A stretch of 14,115 nt of DNA from an uncultured Bacilli bacterium (GTDB lineage Bacteria; Bacillota_I; Bacilli_A; ML615J-28; CAG-313): contig CAKPAZ010000024.1 in NCBI GenBank assembly GCA_934133195.1, positions 1 through 14,115 of the forward strand, given 5' to 3'. How positions within the stretch are numbered: position 1 is the first letter of the stretch; each line of letters starts with the position of its first letter. The notes beneath the pieces were generated by a model. It was not told the origin of the DNA. It made no database searches and saw nothing but the letters and a program-made list of their open reading frames with translations. Made by a program: the position numbers and the translations under genes. Below, piece after piece: positions 13,979 through 14,115 of this stretch.

Positions 13979-14007
13979 ATTTTAGCATACTATTAATATT
14001 TTTTCAA
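13979..14007 (-). promoter_or_regulatory. Promoter of the surface-protein operon
   Basis: On the minus strand: -35 TTGAAA (14002-14007), a 17-nt spacer, and -10 TAAAAT (13979-13984) preceded by TGC, an extended -10. It lies about 250 nt upstream of the 523-aa gene and downstream of the terminator at 14064-14095. Confidence 0.75.
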
Positions 14008-14063
14008 GTTTTTTGATAAAATTAGATTTTATTTATATTGGCAAATTGTAATATCAAATGCAA

Positions 14064-14095
14064 CAAAATAAAAACCAGGTTTTTTAGCCTGGTTT
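14064..14095 (-). terminator. Terminator of a minus-strand gene beyond the right edge
   Basis: AAACCAGG (14072-14079) and CCTGGTTT (14088-14095) form a perfect 8-bp stem with an 8-nt loop. On the minus strand, TTTTTATTTTG follows. In-frame TAA triplets lie just to its right (for example 14104-14106), so a minus-strand gene probably ends there. Too little of that gene is present to describe. Confidence 0.75.
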
Positions 14096-14115
14096 AAGAT
14101 TATTTAGTTGAAAAT

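Noticed and set aside
1..14115. CRISPR arrays, tRNA or rRNA genes, insertion sequences
   Set aside because: No regularly spaced repeats, no tRNA-like cloverleaf or rRNA sequence and no transposase were seen in the window.

Overview
The window is AT-rich DNA from a low-GC Gram-positive bacterium, probably a Bacillota (Bacilli) lineage and possibly one near the walled or Acholeplasma-like relatives of Mollicutes. The evidence is the AT-biased codon use, strong GGAGG-type ribosome binding sites, TTGACA/TATAAT-like promoters often with an extended TGn -10, intrinsic terminators, and a GerA-type spore germinant receptor operon. TGA is used as a stop codon (thyA and folA) and tryptophan is TGG, so the code is the standard bacterial one and not the Mycoplasma code. 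The species cannot be fixed from the sequence.

Left part (1-5100), housekeeping. The tail of a plus-strand gene at the left edge converges on pdp (pyrimidine-nucleoside phosphorylase, minus). Divergent from pdp is an RsuA-family rRNA pseudouridine synthase (plus). This converges, over a shared bidirectional terminator, on a minus-strand operon thyA-folA-plsC: thymidylate synthase, dihydrofolate reductase and an acyl-glycerol-phosphate acyltransferase, with start/stop overlaps at both junctions. Together pdp, thyA and folA cover dTMP salvage, synthesis and the folate recycling it requires. Upstream of thyA is a single-gene unit for a short SSB-like protein with its own promoter and terminator.

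Middle (5313-8716), a plus-strand ger operon in the order B-A-C. It encodes an APC-type GerAB permease, a well-recognised GerAA subunit and a divergent GerAC that lacks the lipobox cysteine. The genes overlap by 20 and 8 nt. This implies an organism that forms endospores, or one that kept the receptor.

Right part (8765-14115), minus strand. Two genes encode modular surface proteins made of bacterial Ig-like modules. The first (523 aa) has an N-terminal membrane anchor. The second (1088 aa) has a signal peptide, Ig-like/MBG modules, an OB-fold-like segment and a C-terminal domain of a type I associate with secreted proteins. They probably share one transcript. Its promoter (13979-14007) is followed by a roughly 240-nt untranslated leader that ends in a strong intrinsic-terminator hairpin just before the ribosome binding site of the first gene. 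This arrangement looks like a transcription-attenuation element of no class I recognise, and it is the most interesting feature in the window.
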